Below, piece after piece: positions 25,410-33,196 of a stretch of DNA of 64,000 nt; position 1 is the stretch's first letter, and each line of letters opens with the position of its first letter. Source of the stretch: Nitrospira sp. (GTDB lineage Bacteria > Nitrospirota > Nitrospiria > Nitrospirales > Nitrospiraceae); contig JALDRG010000008.1 of NCBI GenBank assembly GCA_031315995.1, positions 124,001 to 188,000 on the forward strand. Direction: 5' to 3'. The translations under genes were made by a program, and so were the position numbers. The notes beneath the pieces are model-generated. The model was given only the letters and a program-made list of their open reading frames with translations, was not told the origin of the DNA and searched no databases.

Positions 25410-25868
25410 ATGCGCGTCTTTCAACTCCGGCACAACCAGCAACCCGCAGGCGATCCCGGTGGCCTCCGCCCCATTGTCATTCGGGTGTTGGTCATGGGTC
25501 TGGCCGTATTTCTCGCCGTCACCATCGTGCCCGGCATCGAGTCGCAGAGTCTCGGTGCCGGTCTGGCCGCAGTACTCGTCCTGACGGTGTTGAATATGCT
25601 GATTCGCCCGCTGATCTATCTGCTGACGCTCCCGCTGATCATCGTGTCCCTCGGCCTGTTCATGGTGGTGATCAACGCCCTCCTGCTGCAGCTGACCGCC
25701 GCCCTCGTCAAAGGTTTTACCGTCGTCGGATTCGGCGCCTCGTTCTGGGGTGCGCTCGTCATCAGTGTCGTCAGCAGCCTGCTCAACATGATCCTGGTGG
25801 TCGAACATACACGGGTCGACACAAGCGACCGCCCTCGTCACCCACCCACGATCATCAATCCGGACTAG
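25410..25868 (+). CDS. Phage holin family / DUF360-like four-helix membrane protein
   Basis: The 152-residue protein has four transmembrane helices (about 23-42, 48-68, 74-96, 108-130) with the family motif TVLNMLIRPLIYLLTLPLII. These YvlD-type proteins are called phage-holin-like by similarity, but are chromosomal and of unknown role in the envelope. It begins six bases after the preceding stop, in an apparent operon with the cytochrome and the small periplasmic protein. Confidence 0.85.
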   Translation: MRVFQLRHNQQPAGDPGGLRPIVIRVLVMGLAVFLAVTIVPGIESQSLGAGLAAVLVLTVLNMLIRPLIYLLTLPLIIVSLGLFMVVINALLLQLTAALVKGFTVVGFGASFWGALVISVVSSLLNMILVVEHTRVDTSDRPRHPPTIINPD

Positions 25869-26156
25869 CAGGAACGAGCTGATCGCGAATGTCTACTAGA
25901 CCGCCACGGGAGACCGGTAGACCTTGCCGTCAACGAGCAACCATAGTCTCTTCAAATTCATATGCTTCCTTGAGTTACCCGTATCCGGCTGCTACAATGC
26001 CGCCCGACGCTCGCCATTCACCGCCGAGAGCGCACAACCTATAACGAGCACCTTGTTTCGACCATGCTGCGGGCCCTGACTCACCAGCGAGTCACCCAGA
26101 CCGGGAAATAACCGGTGGCCCCCCTGCAGAATCGGTAACATCCTGCATAGAGGTCG

Positions 26157-27989
26157 ATGAGTCCTCCAGCCGAATCAGAAAAAAAAGCCGCCGCGGAAAC
26201 GCATCTGCAACGCACCCTGACCTCCGTCGTCAATGGATTACCAGCCGATGCCGCCCTGGTTGCGATTTTCCACCAGGAGCAGGGGCCACTCACGACGCAG
26301 GTGCACCGTGGGTTCACCCCACGCGATGTCCAATCGATCGTCCGTACCCTCTCCTCGCAGAAGGTGCTGACCTCCGTCCCCGTGGGTAACGATCCTGAGG
26401 CCTCCCGCACCATGCGCCTTCGCCTGATCACGCCGGGCGCCAAGTCACTCCTGGGCGTTCCGCTCCGCCATCGTCAACGCACCTTCGGCTTTCTGGTGAT
26501 CGGACGGAAAGACAACGCCGTCTATGCCAAAAAAGACAAGACGATGCTGGAACAGGCCGGCGACGACATTACCAAGGCGCTCGAACGGGACAGCCTCTTC
26601 GATCTCAATGTCCTGCTGAGCCGTCCGCTGGTCGTGCAGGAACCGCAGCCGGTAATCGCAACCCCGGATGTCTACAACGCGCCGACCTCCCATGCGACGC
26701 CTGAAATCCAAGAGAAAATCATCGCGCTGCTTAACGAACTGGGCCATACCCTCGCCTTCGATCGCGCCTGGATCGGGGCCTATGACCCGCTGGCCGGCAA
26801 CGTCGAAGTCCTCGGCATCGCCGGGGAACAAAAAACCGACCCGAAAGACCAGAAGAAAGATCTCAAAGCGGGCCAGCGCCTGACGCTCGATGCCTCCGCC
26901 GCCGGATGGGTGGTGCGGCACCGCAAACCGCGCGTCGATCATGATCTCGCTTCGACTCAGGGCCGATTCCTCGACCACAAACATTTGTACAAAGACCGAT
27001 TCCAGTCGTCGCTCGTCCTCCCATTTTTCTTGCGCGGCCAAGTCGGCGGCACCATCACCCTGGCCTCGAAAGAGGCGGACCGTTTTGCGGTGACCGATGC
27101 CCGCCTGCTCGAACCGATCAACCTCAAATTGGTTGACCTGCTCCAGGCGGCGCCCCCCGCTGCCCCAGGCGCCGCCAAATCCGAAGGCACACCCGACTCC
27201 GGGACAGGCCCAGCCGCGTTGATCTCGGCAGAGCCTGTGATCAGAAAGCAGGAACGGCAGGCGGCGATCGGAGAATTCAGCGCGTTCCTCGCGACCGAAA
27301 TCCGGGAACCCCTGGGCTCGATTCGCGCGCAGCTGGAAGAGGTCACCGCGGAAGGCATTCTCGACTTCGACCCACAGACCCGTGTCGAGAACGCCATGCG
27401 TGACCTGATCCGTATCGAAGCGATTCTGAACGAAATCCTCGATTTCGCCAAGCCGTTGGATCTGACGCGCCGACTGTGCCGCGTCCCCGAAATGGTCGAA
27501 AATGCGCTGACCGTCGTGGCGACGGAGCTGGAAGCGACCCGCATTCAAGTGGTGAAAGAATATGCCGGACTTCTTGCCCCGGTACGGGCCGACGAAGCCA
27601 AAATGCAGCAAGTCTTCCTCAGCATCTTCAAGAATGCGATCGAAGCCATGACCCCTGGCGGTATCCTGACCATCTCCATGAGCAATCAGCGGGCCGCACG
27701 GCACCTGGAAGTCCAGATCCTGATCAAAAACAACGGTACCCCTATTCCCGCCGAACATGTCGACAAGGTGTTCGAACCCTTCTTTACGACGAAGCGGTCC
27801 GGCACGGGCCTTGGCCTTGCCACCGTGAAAAAAATTGTCGAAGAGCATCAGGGCAGTATCGGTATTTCCGGTATGCCAGGCGAAGGAACGACGGTAACCA
27901 TTCGTCTGCCTGGTGTCAGTCGGGGCCCGGCCCATCGCTATCGAGGGCGCGGACGCCGTCCGCCGCGTCGTCCAACTGCCGCATCCTAG
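26157..27989 (+). CDS. GAF-domain histidine kinase homologue lacking the phospho-acceptor His
   Basis: The 610-residue soluble protein has two GAF-like domains (about 15-145 and 182-330), a dimerisation helix region and a C-terminal HATPase domain (about 440-595). The H-box, usually HExRNPL, reads TEIREPL at 380-386, so the phosphorylated His is Thr380 and the following Asn is Glu. The ATPase keeps Asn493 of the N-box (FKNAIEAM) and the G2 loop GTGLGLATV (549-557), but the G1 box DxGxG reads NNGTP (525-529). It could bind ATP weakly and act as a regulator or sensor without autophosphorylation. Adjacent is a secreted protein gene; no response regulator is next to it. Confidence 0.8.
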   Translation: MSPPAESEKKAAAETHLQRTLTSVVNGLPADAALVAIFHQEQGPLTTQVHRGFTPRDVQSIVRTLSSQKVLTSVPVGNDPEASRTMRLRLITPGAKSLLGVPLRHRQRTFGFLVIGRKDNAVYAKKDKTMLEQAGDDITKALERDSLFDLNVLLSRPLVVQEPQPVIATPDVYNAPTSHATPEIQEKIIALLNELGHTLAFDRAWIGAYDPLAGNVEVLGIAGEQKTDPKDQKKDLKAGQRLTLDASAAGWVVRHRKPRVDHDLASTQGRFLDHKHLYKDRFQSSLVLPFFLRGQVGGTITLASKEADRFAVTDARLLEPINLKLVDLLQAAPPAAPGAAKSEGTPDSGTGPAALISAEPVIRKQERQAAIGEFSAFLATEIREPLGSIRAQLEEVTAEGILDFDPQTRVENAMRDLIRIEAILNEILDFAKPLDLTRRLCRVPEMVENALTVVATELEATRIQVVKEYAGLLAPVRADEAKMQQVFLSIFKNAIEAMTPGGILTISMSNQRAARHLEVQILIKNNGTPIPAEHVDKVFEPFFTTKRSGTGLGLATVKKIVEEHQGSIGISGMPGEGTTVTIRLPGVSRGPAHRYRGRGRRPPRRPTAAS

Positions 27990-28332
27990 GCCCTCACGGC
28001 TGTTCTCAGACGCACCCGAGCAGGTCAGGCTTCGGCTTCCAGCCGACCTTATGATAACCGCACGCCGATTTTCCTCTGTCTTCACACGATCCGTATGCGC
28101 GAAGGCCCTCTGCTGCCATCCATCTGTGGCCCTCTGGACCGGACACATTTTTGCCCTGCGAGGTCTATGGCCATTCAACCGGACGGACTTAGACCTCATG
28201 CCCCTCCCTTCCCTCTGTCCTTGTTTGTCCTTGACACCGCTTCTCCAGATAGCTAATATTCCCGCACTCATCAGGCTTTTAACGTCTATAATCGACCACC
28301 ATACTTTCACATTCTTTCAAAGGAGTAGGGGT
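27990..28332. other. Gene-free stretch upstream of the secreted-protein gene
   Basis: These 343 bases hold no convincing gene. The only clear signal is the promoter at 28231-28259. A TATAAT also occurs at 28287-28292 without a matching -35 box. Confidence 0.6.
28231..28259 (+). promoter_or_regulatory. Near-consensus sigma70 promoter
   Basis: TTGACA at 28231-28236 and TAATAT at 28254-28259 are 17 bases apart. The expected start near 28266 gives a leader of about 67 bases before the ATG at 28333, which has AAAGGAG nearby. A strong housekeeping promoter for the small secreted protein. Confidence 0.75.
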
Positions 28333-28698
28333 ATGAAATTCGTGATCGGCAGCGTCGCCACCCTTGCAAGTGTATTGTTTGCGTTTTCCATGGCCTCCGC
28401 AAATCCGGCCCTGTTGCCGAAGCACGAAGGTTATCCGATGAAAAACGACGGCAGTCCGGTGAACGGACAACCGACGGCCAATGACCCGGGACAAAAGGAC
28501 GCCCACGGGGATTCCACCCTGCTGAAGTCTGCCGAGTCCACCAAGCATGCCGAGCAGAAGTTGGTGAAGACCGACAATGCGCGGATCACCCAAAGCCAGG
28601 GTGCCGGCCGGTTGCCCAACGTGCAGGGCCCCCAGATTAAGATTGAGCCACCGGTGACCTCCGCCACGAAGATCACTGGCGAACGGAAGATCGACTAG
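28333..28698 (+). CDS. Small secreted protein, low-complexity, unknown function
   Basis: The 121-residue protein has a clear signal peptide (MKFVIGSVATLASVLFAFSM, cleavage after ASA). The mature part is polar, Lys/Asp/Pro-rich and appears disordered (NDGSPVNGQPTANDPGQ, then ESTKHAEQKLVKTDNARI). It has a strong ribosome site, a near-consensus promoter and a perfect terminator, so it is probably well expressed. No domain recognised. Confidence 0.8.
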   Translation: MKFVIGSVATLASVLFAFSMASANPALLPKHEGYPMKNDGSPVNGQPTANDPGQKDAHGDSTLLKSAESTKHAEQKLVKTDNARITQSQGAGRLPNVQGPQIKIEPPVTSATKITGERKID

Positions 28699-28723
28699 TT
28701 CCTCCGTCAAAGACCCGCAACGA

Positions 28724-28760
28724 GGCCGTTGTCGTCAGACAACGGCCCCGTCTCTTTTTA
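28724..28760 (+). terminator. Rho-independent terminator
   Basis: Perfect 10-bp stem GGCCGTTGTC / GACAACGGCC with loop GTCA, then CCGTCTCTTTTTA. It ends the secreted-protein transcript 25 bases after its stop, facing the convergent glycosylase gene. Confidence 0.9.
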
Positions 28761-28775
28761 AAACTCGGTACGTCC

Positions 28776-29342
28776 CTACCGTTTCTTTCGACCTGATCCA
28801 GGCGCCATGTGCAATCGGAACCGCCACGGCTTCTTCGCCCAGGCCCCGGCATAATCGACGCCGATCCTGGGATAGGTTTTTAAAGCACCTCGCGGCAGTG
28901 ACTCCCCACGATCCTCGAACCAAAGGGTTTTCCCGGCCGTAATGTCCCAACGATTCAATTGCCGATCGATGCCGAACGCTCGGGTCAGCCGGCCCGGTCC
29001 GTCGATGAGCCTCCCCTCGCACTCCACCGCCCGCAAGAGGATGGCCGCCGGAAATCCATCCTGCTCCGTCACCACGTTCAACATTTCGTGCATCCCGTAG
29101 CAAAGATACACATAGGCGTGTCCGGGCGGACCGAACAACACCTCCGTCCGAGCCGTCCGGCCTTTGGATGCATGGCAAGCCCTGTCTTCTGGACCGACAT
29201 AGGCCTCAACCTCGATGATCTTTCCGGCCATCAGCCCCTGCCCATTCTCACGCACCAAATACTTGCCGACCAAAGACCGCGCCACGTCGACCGTCGGACG
29301 ATTGAAATAACTGCGTGGAATGACTTTACCCATGGTTTCCAT
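28776..29342 (-). CDS. DNA-3-methyladenine (alkyladenine) glycosylase, AAG/MPG family
   Basis: The 188-residue enzyme excises alkylated purines in base-excision repair. Family motifs seen: VARSLVGKYLVRE near 20-32, IIEVEAYVGPEDRACHASKG (41-60) with the catalytic Glu region, and VYLCYGMHEMLNVVTEQDG (76-94), with DGPGRLTRAFGID later. Length and order fit the bacterial Mpg type. It is a single gene, convergent with the secreted-protein gene and with its own promoter side upstream in the repeat region. ATG at 29342 is used; one nine bases in is possible. Confidence 0.92.
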   Translation of the reverse strand: METMGKVIPRSYFNRPTVDVARSLVGKYLVRENGQGLMAGKIIEVEAYVGPEDRACHASKGRTARTEVLFGPPGHAYVYLCYGMHEMLNVVTEQDGFPAAILLRAVECEGRLIDGPGRLTRAFGIDRQLNRWDITAGKTLWFEDRGESLPRGALKTYPRIGVDYAGAWAKKPWRFRLHMAPGSGRKKR

Positions 29343-29355
29343 GTGACCTCAATGT

Positions 29356-29467
29356 AGCCCGCTCAAAGCGCCTTCCAACAAGGCCGCAGGCGACGAAGGC
29401 ACCGGAGGCGTACCCTCGGGGTACCTTGAGGATGCGTTCGAGCCGAGAATGCAGTTCGCGGGCGCTT
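29356..29467. repeat. Dispersed palindromic intergenic repeat, related to 19.7 kb element
   Basis: Contains GTACCCTCGGGGTAC (29410-29424, arms perfect) followed by CTTGAGG, matching GTACCCCTCAGGGTAC and GTTGAGG in the element at 19.74 kb, plus a similar CGAGCCGAG / CGAGGCGAG segment. The right end overlaps the receptor stop codon. It lacks the CGGATGCT terminal repeats of the other two copies. Confidence 0.45.
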
Positions 29468-31508
29468 AAAAATACCATGCAAGCCCCCCCATCACCATCC
29501 GCGGATTACCCGGCACGAAGTGGATGTCGGTCACCCCAGCCGCCTCATTTCTGAGTCTGGACTCAAAGGCAAAGACCGCCTGCTCCCACTTTGTGTTCAG
29601 CAAATTCTGGACGAAGAGAAAGGCCTCAAGGCGCCCATGCGCCAACTTGATCGGGATGTGATACCGTTCGGAGAGGTCGAGGTCCAACCAGGACGGCGAC
29701 TTGATGCTCCGGTCCTCAGTCAAGGGTCGCACCCCGATGTAGGTGGCTTGAAGCTGAGAGGTCAACCCTTCCGGCCATCGCAGAATCAAGGCGCCATACC
29801 CGGTGAGTTCGGGAGCCAGGGGAATCGCATCGCCGTTGTGGAACTCCGCGTCCGACCAGGTCACGCTGCCGTTAAAATAGAGCGGGCCGACGATCTGCCC
29901 TCGCGCGGCCACTTCCACCCCACGCCGTCTCGTCGCCCCTCGGATTTCCGTCGTACCCGCATCTCCGACGAACAGCAACTCTGATTGGAGATCAATGGCC
30001 CACAAGGTGGCGGTCAATTCCATGCCTTCAGCCCCCCAAGGCCTCGAGCGAATCCCCACTTCATAGGTTTTGGCCCTGGCGAGCGGGGCCGAACCGGTGA
30101 TTACGGCAGACCGGGCATCATTACTATGAAAACCCTCGCCATAGTTGAGAAACACCTCTGTGCGGAACCAGGGGCCAAGAATCAGATTGGCCTTGGGTAA
30201 CACAAGGCCGCTGCTGGTTCTCCCGGCCGGCTGTTCAAGGCAACCCGCGCAGCGGTTTCGCACATCAAACGTGAAGACCTCGCTGCGTATCCCCCCTGTC
30301 AATCGCATCCACGAACTGGGCTGCACCTCCAGTTTCATAAATGGCGAATACGACGCTTCGAAGATGTCGCTATCGATCGTCGTCCCCAATGGATTGCGCG
30401 TGGTTTGCGTGCCCAGACGCGCATGGATCTCGTCCACCCGCGACTGCATGCCGACCGTGACGGCGCTCTCCATCTGCATGATCTGAAGGGCCTGCCGATA
30501 GCCGAGCTCTCCTCCGTACATGACCCGCCGATCAAATTGCTGAATGCCGTCTCCGTTGACGGGGTCGTTGAGAAGGAACGTGAAATTCGTGAAGAGGTCA
30601 AATTTGTAATATTGCCCATAGGCGTTCGCGAAAAAACGGCCGCCGGCCGGCGTGTCATAATGATAATTGAGGCGTGCGGTCGAGCGCAGCGTGTGGCCCC
30701 CCTCGGACGGATCAACCGCCCCGAACCGATCGAGAAAGCCATCCTGTACCGCGCGCAGAGGAATTTCTCCTGACGCATTCCAGCGAGATTGTTGAAACGT
30801 GGCCGTGAGGCTCAACTCCGAGCGAGAAGTAGGATTCACGGTCGCCTTCCCCAACAGATTCGCTCGAACATAGCGATTATCGTTCTGGAACGGCCCGTTG
30901 GTGTAATAACCCTCTGCGGCAACCAGTGTCCTGACCTTGTCTTTCGTGGGAGAGAACATCAAGAGATACCGTTGGGTATCAAATTGACCGCCTGCCGCCT
31001 GGACTATTCCTTCTCGAACCACCTCTCGAGTCCTGAAATTGACCGCCCCGGCCGTGTTGAAGTCTCCGAATTCAACGTGATAGGCCCCTTTGTAGGCATC
31101 AAGCCCTTCAATCGTTTCCGGGATGATGAAATTCAAGTCGGCATACCCTTGGCCATGCGCATGAGACCGTAAATTGATCGGCATACCGTCGGCAAAGAAC
31201 GCGACGTCCGTACCATGGTCCGCATCGAACCCCCGGAGAAAGTATTGGTCGGCTTTTCCGGCTCCGCCCGAATGCTCCACCGCCACCAGCCCAGGAATCA
31301 GGCGCAGCACTTGCGCCGGACGTCCTTGAGGTTGCATCACATACTCTTCGTCGGGGATGAATTGCTGAGAGGAAGCCGCGACGGGACGATCGTCAGACAC
31401 TGAAATTTCCGGCACCTCCAGTTCAAGGGCGTCCGGATCATGCGCGCTGAGAGGGGTTGTCCACAATATCAATCCGAGTACGGAGACCCGGAAAAGCCAA
31501 CCGGTCAC
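29466..31508 (-). CDS. TonB-dependent outer-membrane receptor, nikR-linked
   Basis: The 680-residue protein starts at a GTG seven bases after the nikR stop. A signal peptide ends at PLSA, followed by a plug domain with RPAQVLRLIPGLVAVEHSGG, QYFLRGFDADHGTDVAFFAD and MPINLRSHAHGQGYADLNF, then a barrel ending in an aromatic (WYF). The His-rich HAHGQG segment is characteristic of a receptor subfamily whose ligand is uncertain. Coupling to the nickel regulator suggests uptake of nickel or a nickel chelate across the outer membrane, energised by TonB. Ligand identity is inference. Confidence 0.88.
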   Translation of the reverse strand: MTGWLFRVSVLGLILWTTPLSAHDPDALELEVPEISVSDDRPVAASSQQFIPDEEYVMQPQGRPAQVLRLIPGLVAVEHSGGAGKADQYFLRGFDADHGTDVAFFADGMPINLRSHAHGQGYADLNFIIPETIEGLDAYKGAYHVEFGDFNTAGAVNFRTREVVREGIVQAAGGQFDTQRYLLMFSPTKDKVRTLVAAEGYYTNGPFQNDNRYVRANLLGKATVNPTSRSELSLTATFQQSRWNASGEIPLRAVQDGFLDRFGAVDPSEGGHTLRSTARLNYHYDTPAGGRFFANAYGQYYKFDLFTNFTFLLNDPVNGDGIQQFDRRVMYGGELGYRQALQIMQMESAVTVGMQSRVDEIHARLGTQTTRNPLGTTIDSDIFEASYSPFMKLEVQPSSWMRLTGGIRSEVFTFDVRNRCAGCLEQPAGRTSSGLVLPKANLILGPWFRTEVFLNYGEGFHSNDARSAVITGSAPLARAKTYEVGIRSRPWGAEGMELTATLWAIDLQSELLFVGDAGTTEIRGATRRRGVEVAARGQIVGPLYFNGSVTWSDAEFHNGDAIPLAPELTGYGALILRWPEGLTSQLQATYIGVRPLTEDRSIKSPSWLDLDLSERYHIPIKLAHGRLEAFLFVQNLLNTKWEQAVFAFESRLRNEAAGVTDIHFVPGNPRMVMGGLAWYF

Positions 31509-31515
31509 CGGGCGA

Positions 31516-31932
31516 TCACCGAAGCCCCTTGCCGGTCGTCGTCATGGCGAGTTTGCCGTGTTTCACGCCTTTGACGCTCAACAAGGCGTCGGCAATCTTG
31601 CGGATCGCGGACCCCTTGCCTCTGGCGACCAGCACCTCGAGACAGTGATCGTGGTCGAGATGCACGTGCATTCCGGCCAGAATGTGCCCCTGAAAACCGT
31701 GTTGGATATGAGTAAGCTTCCTCGTCAAGTCCGGCACATGATGATCGTAGACGAACGTGATGGTCGCGACCGTCTCCCTATTCTCATCCCACTGCTGCCC
31801 GACCAGATGGTCCCGAATCAGGTCGCGGATGGCTTCGGAGCGGTTGGTATACTCGCGCCGCTCGATCAGACGATCGAAATCGACGAGGAGATGCTGATCG
31901 AGCGAGACGCCGAATCGGACAAGCTTCTTCAT
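31516..31932 (-). CDS. nikR: Nickel-responsive regulator NikR
   Basis: The start ATG at 31932 gives the standard 138-residue NikR. Residues 3-45 are the ribbon-helix-helix DNA-binding domain (VRFGVSLDQHLLVDFDRLIE, NRSEAIRDLIRDHL). Residues 55-138 form the ACT-like domain with the square-planar nickel site: His78, His89, His91 and Cys97, the counterparts of E. coli H76, H87, H89 and C95. It probably represses the operon when nickel is replete. A promoter with a repeated half-site lies just upstream. Confidence 0.95.
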   Translation of the reverse strand: MKKLVRFGVSLDQHLLVDFDRLIERREYTNRSEAIRDLIRDHLVGQQWDENRETVATITFVYDHHVPDLTRKLTHIQHGFQGHILAGMHVHLDHDHCLEVLVARGKGSAIRKIADALLSVKGVKHGKLAMTTTGKGLR

Positions 31933-31945
31933 CAGCTCAACTTCA

Positions 31946-32004
31946 GTGGCACGAAGTTTATTATCGTGGCACGGATAGTACAGACCCAGACGAAGAGGCG
32001 TCAA
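31946..32004 (-). promoter_or_regulatory. nikR promoter with repeated operator half-sites
   Basis: On the minus strand TTGACG (32004-31999) and TACTAT (31980-31975) are 18 bases apart. Directly after the -10 box, CGTGCCAC occurs at 31973-31966 and again at 31953-31946, exactly 20 bases apart. The copies sit over the expected start point, where a repressor would block transcription. They are direct, unlike the inverted E. coli operator. Confidence 0.6.
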
Positions 32005-32070
32005 GCAGAACCGATGGACGCCGATGTGGAGAGCGCAACCGGCGGGAAGCATGAGACCGAGAAGAGACTG

Positions 32071-33143
32071 CTAAGCGACTAGCTGCAGGGGGCCCACATG
32101 AGACAACAGTTTCTCTCCTTCCCGATCGATCAGTTTCAAACATAACGCGCTCAATTCAGGATCGAACTGCTTTCCGGCTTCTTGCTCAATTTCGGTCCTG
32201 GCCTGACTGAGCGTCATTGTGGGTTTGTAAGACCTAGGATGAGTCATCACGTCGAAGGCATCTGCCAGCGCAACGATTCGTCCCGTCAGCGGGATCTGCT
32301 CCTCCTTGATCGAGTGGTAGCCGGCTCCATCCCATCGCTCATGATGAGTGAGGGCGATCTCTCGCGCCATCATCAAGAGAGGCGCCCGACTGTCCGACAG
32401 GAGCCTTGAACCAATCTTGGTGTGCTGCTTCATCGCCTCCCAATCAGCCGCATCGTAAGGCCCGGTCTTGAGGATGACGGCATCGAGTAGGCCGACTTTA
32501 CCCACATCGTGCAACGGAGCGGCCTTCTTGATCATATCCACCTGATCCGCTGGCAGCCCCTTCAGCTCAGCCAACAACATAGCCATCCGCCCGACACGCC
32601 AGGCATGGCCACCGGTTGCGTCGTGCCGATACTCGGACGCCAACGTAAGACGGGCAAGCAAATCCAACTGGGTTTGCTCCACGATTTTGGTGCGCAGGCG
32701 CACCTGCGCTTCCAAATGCTCATTGCGCATACGCAGCTGTCGATGAAGCTGCCTCGTGACCAATTGGTTTTTGATGCGGAGCACGACTTCCGTGGCATCC
32801 ACCGGCTTGTTCAGGAATCCTTGGCGCCCTCGGACAGTGCCTTGTGCTTTGTCGACGCATCGAGTTCGCCCGTAATGACGAGGATCGGAACATAGGCGTC
32901 GGCGGGAATGACGGCGGTCAATTGCCGCAGGACTTCGAATCCATCCATATGCGGCATACGCATGTCCGTCGCGATCAGATCCGGCTTCACCTCTTGATAT
33001 AACGGCACCGCCTGGCGAGGGTCGGTCGTTGTGGTAATTTTTTCGTAGCCGGCCTGCTTGAGGATCGCCTCCATCAGTTTGAGGCTGTGCGTTTCGTCGT
33101 CGATGAGAAGCAGCTTGGTCGCGCTGAGATCGAGGTCCGACAT
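32071..33143 (-). pseudogene. REC/HD-GYP response regulator (RpfG-like), frameshifted
   Basis: From the ATG at 33143, the first 110 residues are a receiver domain: LLLIDDETHSLKLMEAIL, DLIATDMRMPHMDGFEVL (phospho-acceptor Asp in ATDM) and VPILVITGELD, ending in ALSEGAKDS and a stop. The downstream sequence, in another frame, continues with FLNKPVDATEVVLRIKN, a coiled coil, and an HD-GYP domain (HDVGKVG; HHERWDGAGYHSI; IVALADAFDVM). Restoring one T near 32818 (GGATTCC to GGATTTCC) would fuse them as expected. The GYP motif reads GYH. Intact homologues degrade cyclic di-GMP. The shift is either a mutation or a consensus error. Confidence 0.8.
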
Positions 33144-33196
33144 GGAAATTGCGTGGCTCCTGTTCCGAACGTTCTACGCCCTCTACCCTACCATCC

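Noticed and set aside
25410..25868. Holin-like protein as a sign of prophage
   Set aside because: This four-helix DUF360-type protein is common on chromosomes and no lysis or phage genes are nearby.
26445..28310. 621-codon open frame on the minus strand opposite the GAF kinase homologue
   Set aside because: It is a GC-rich shadow of the plus-strand gene; the translation is low in recognisable motifs and the plus-strand protein has clear GAF and ATPase domains.
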